DNA of 64,000 bases from Pectinophora gossypiella. Lineage: Eukaryota > Arthropoda > Insecta > Lepidoptera > Gelechiidae. The notes beneath the pieces are model-generated. The model had not been told where the DNA came from. It did not search any database and was given only the letters and a program-made list of their open reading frames with translations. The DNA is taken from the NCBI RefSeq assembly GCF_024362695.1, contig NC_065410.1, positions 1,298,001 through 1,362,000 on the forward strand. The letters run 5' to 3'. Every line of letters begins with the position of its first letter. The first letter of the stretch is position 1. A program made the translations under genes and the position numbers. Shown piece by piece: positions 63,561 through 64,000 of this stretch.

Positions 63561-64000
63561 CACGTGCGAGGTGCTGCCATGCAAGTGTGCCAGCTACTGG
63601 CATAGACGTGACCGTTCGTAAAGCGTTCCCGTGTATTCCTCCCATTTTTCCACACAACGAATTCCCCGTCACAAGTGTTTTCGCATTGTAATTTATGCCG
63701 CCATTGTCTCTATTTGCCGCGACTGTCGCGCAACTGTTGCTGTCACCAATTCAATCTGTGCAATAGTCGCGCTACTTTATAGTCCTACCAGGTTCAATTC
63801 CAGTTGGTTCCAATTTTACCAAAAATATTGGCGTTTCAGAGTGGACTTTGGATAGTGTTTTGGGTCGTGAACAGTGATGTTCCTGGGAATTTTGCCGGGA
63901 ACGGCATGTCACTGTGCAGCGGGAACATTCCATTCATTAAAATCTCATTAGGTAATAGTAAGGAACCATAATATTAACCCTTCTACGGACAGAGACCATG
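63561..64000. other. Unassigned end of window
   Basis: A GCTGGCACGTGCGAGG...TGTGCCAGCTAC inverted pair lies at 63556-63597. The following CG-containing stretch (63600-63790) has no clear exon; the short ORFs are unsupported. Confidence 0.4.

Overview
The window looks like a moth or butterfly (Lepidoptera) nuclear chromosome. It is AT-rich, strewn with TACC/GGTA runs, has intron-rich insect genes, and carries dense layers of SINEs, MITEs, RTE/jockey-type LINE debris and hAT elements. No tool was run. Exon joins were read by hand from splice signals, reading frame and recognisable protein families.

Layout. 1-5 kb: repeats (MITEs, SINE tails, an RTE LINE 3' end) and AT-rich DNA. 5.2-6.3 kb (+): an intact single-exon ORF for an ELAV/Hu-family neuronal RNA-binding protein (360 aa, three RRMs), followed by a long AT-rich stretch with several poly(A) signals. 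12.67-37.54 kb (+): a complete ten-exon gene for the trans-Golgi golgin GCC88/GCC1 (624 aa, coiled coil plus C-terminal GRIP domain). Its 12.4-kb first intron holds a 5'-truncated jockey-clade retrotransposon in antisense (13.13-15.22 kb, 11-bp target duplication) and a separate same-strand three-exon THAP zinc-finger gene (16.6-22.6 kb) whose start exon I could not place. The other GCC1 introns hold a 600-bp hAT derivative with an 8-bp target duplication, 177-bp tandem repeats carrying a THAP-like start, four copies of a ~145-bp MITE, a 25-bp minisatellite, and a tandem duplication that copied the exon 7 splice acceptor.

39.3-39.6 kb: a CpG-rich segment with a good splice donor that may be the first exon of a gene running right. 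From there to 64 kb I see no host coding exon. It contains a complete 3.45-kb hAT transposon (45.1-48.6 kb) with an intact CGGBP1-like transposase, near-perfect terminal repeats and an exact 8-bp target duplication. It also has a 2.5-kb TA-flanked inverted-repeat element that contains a dead LINE fragment and a perfect 48-bp palindrome, many SINEs, and an odd repeat family at 62.4-63.05 kb.

The least ordinary structures are (i) the repeat family at 30.42-30.77 and 62.41-63.05 kb, in which about 15-bp-spaced CATAA motifs on one arm face TTATG motifs on the other around a shared GC-rich core; (ii) a SINE whose head joins a tRNA-like box A region to a 5S-rRNA-like region and whose body is shared with a second SINE family; (iii) the hAT element with repeated GCGGGATT motifs near its ends; and (iv) the duplicated splice acceptor in GCC1.
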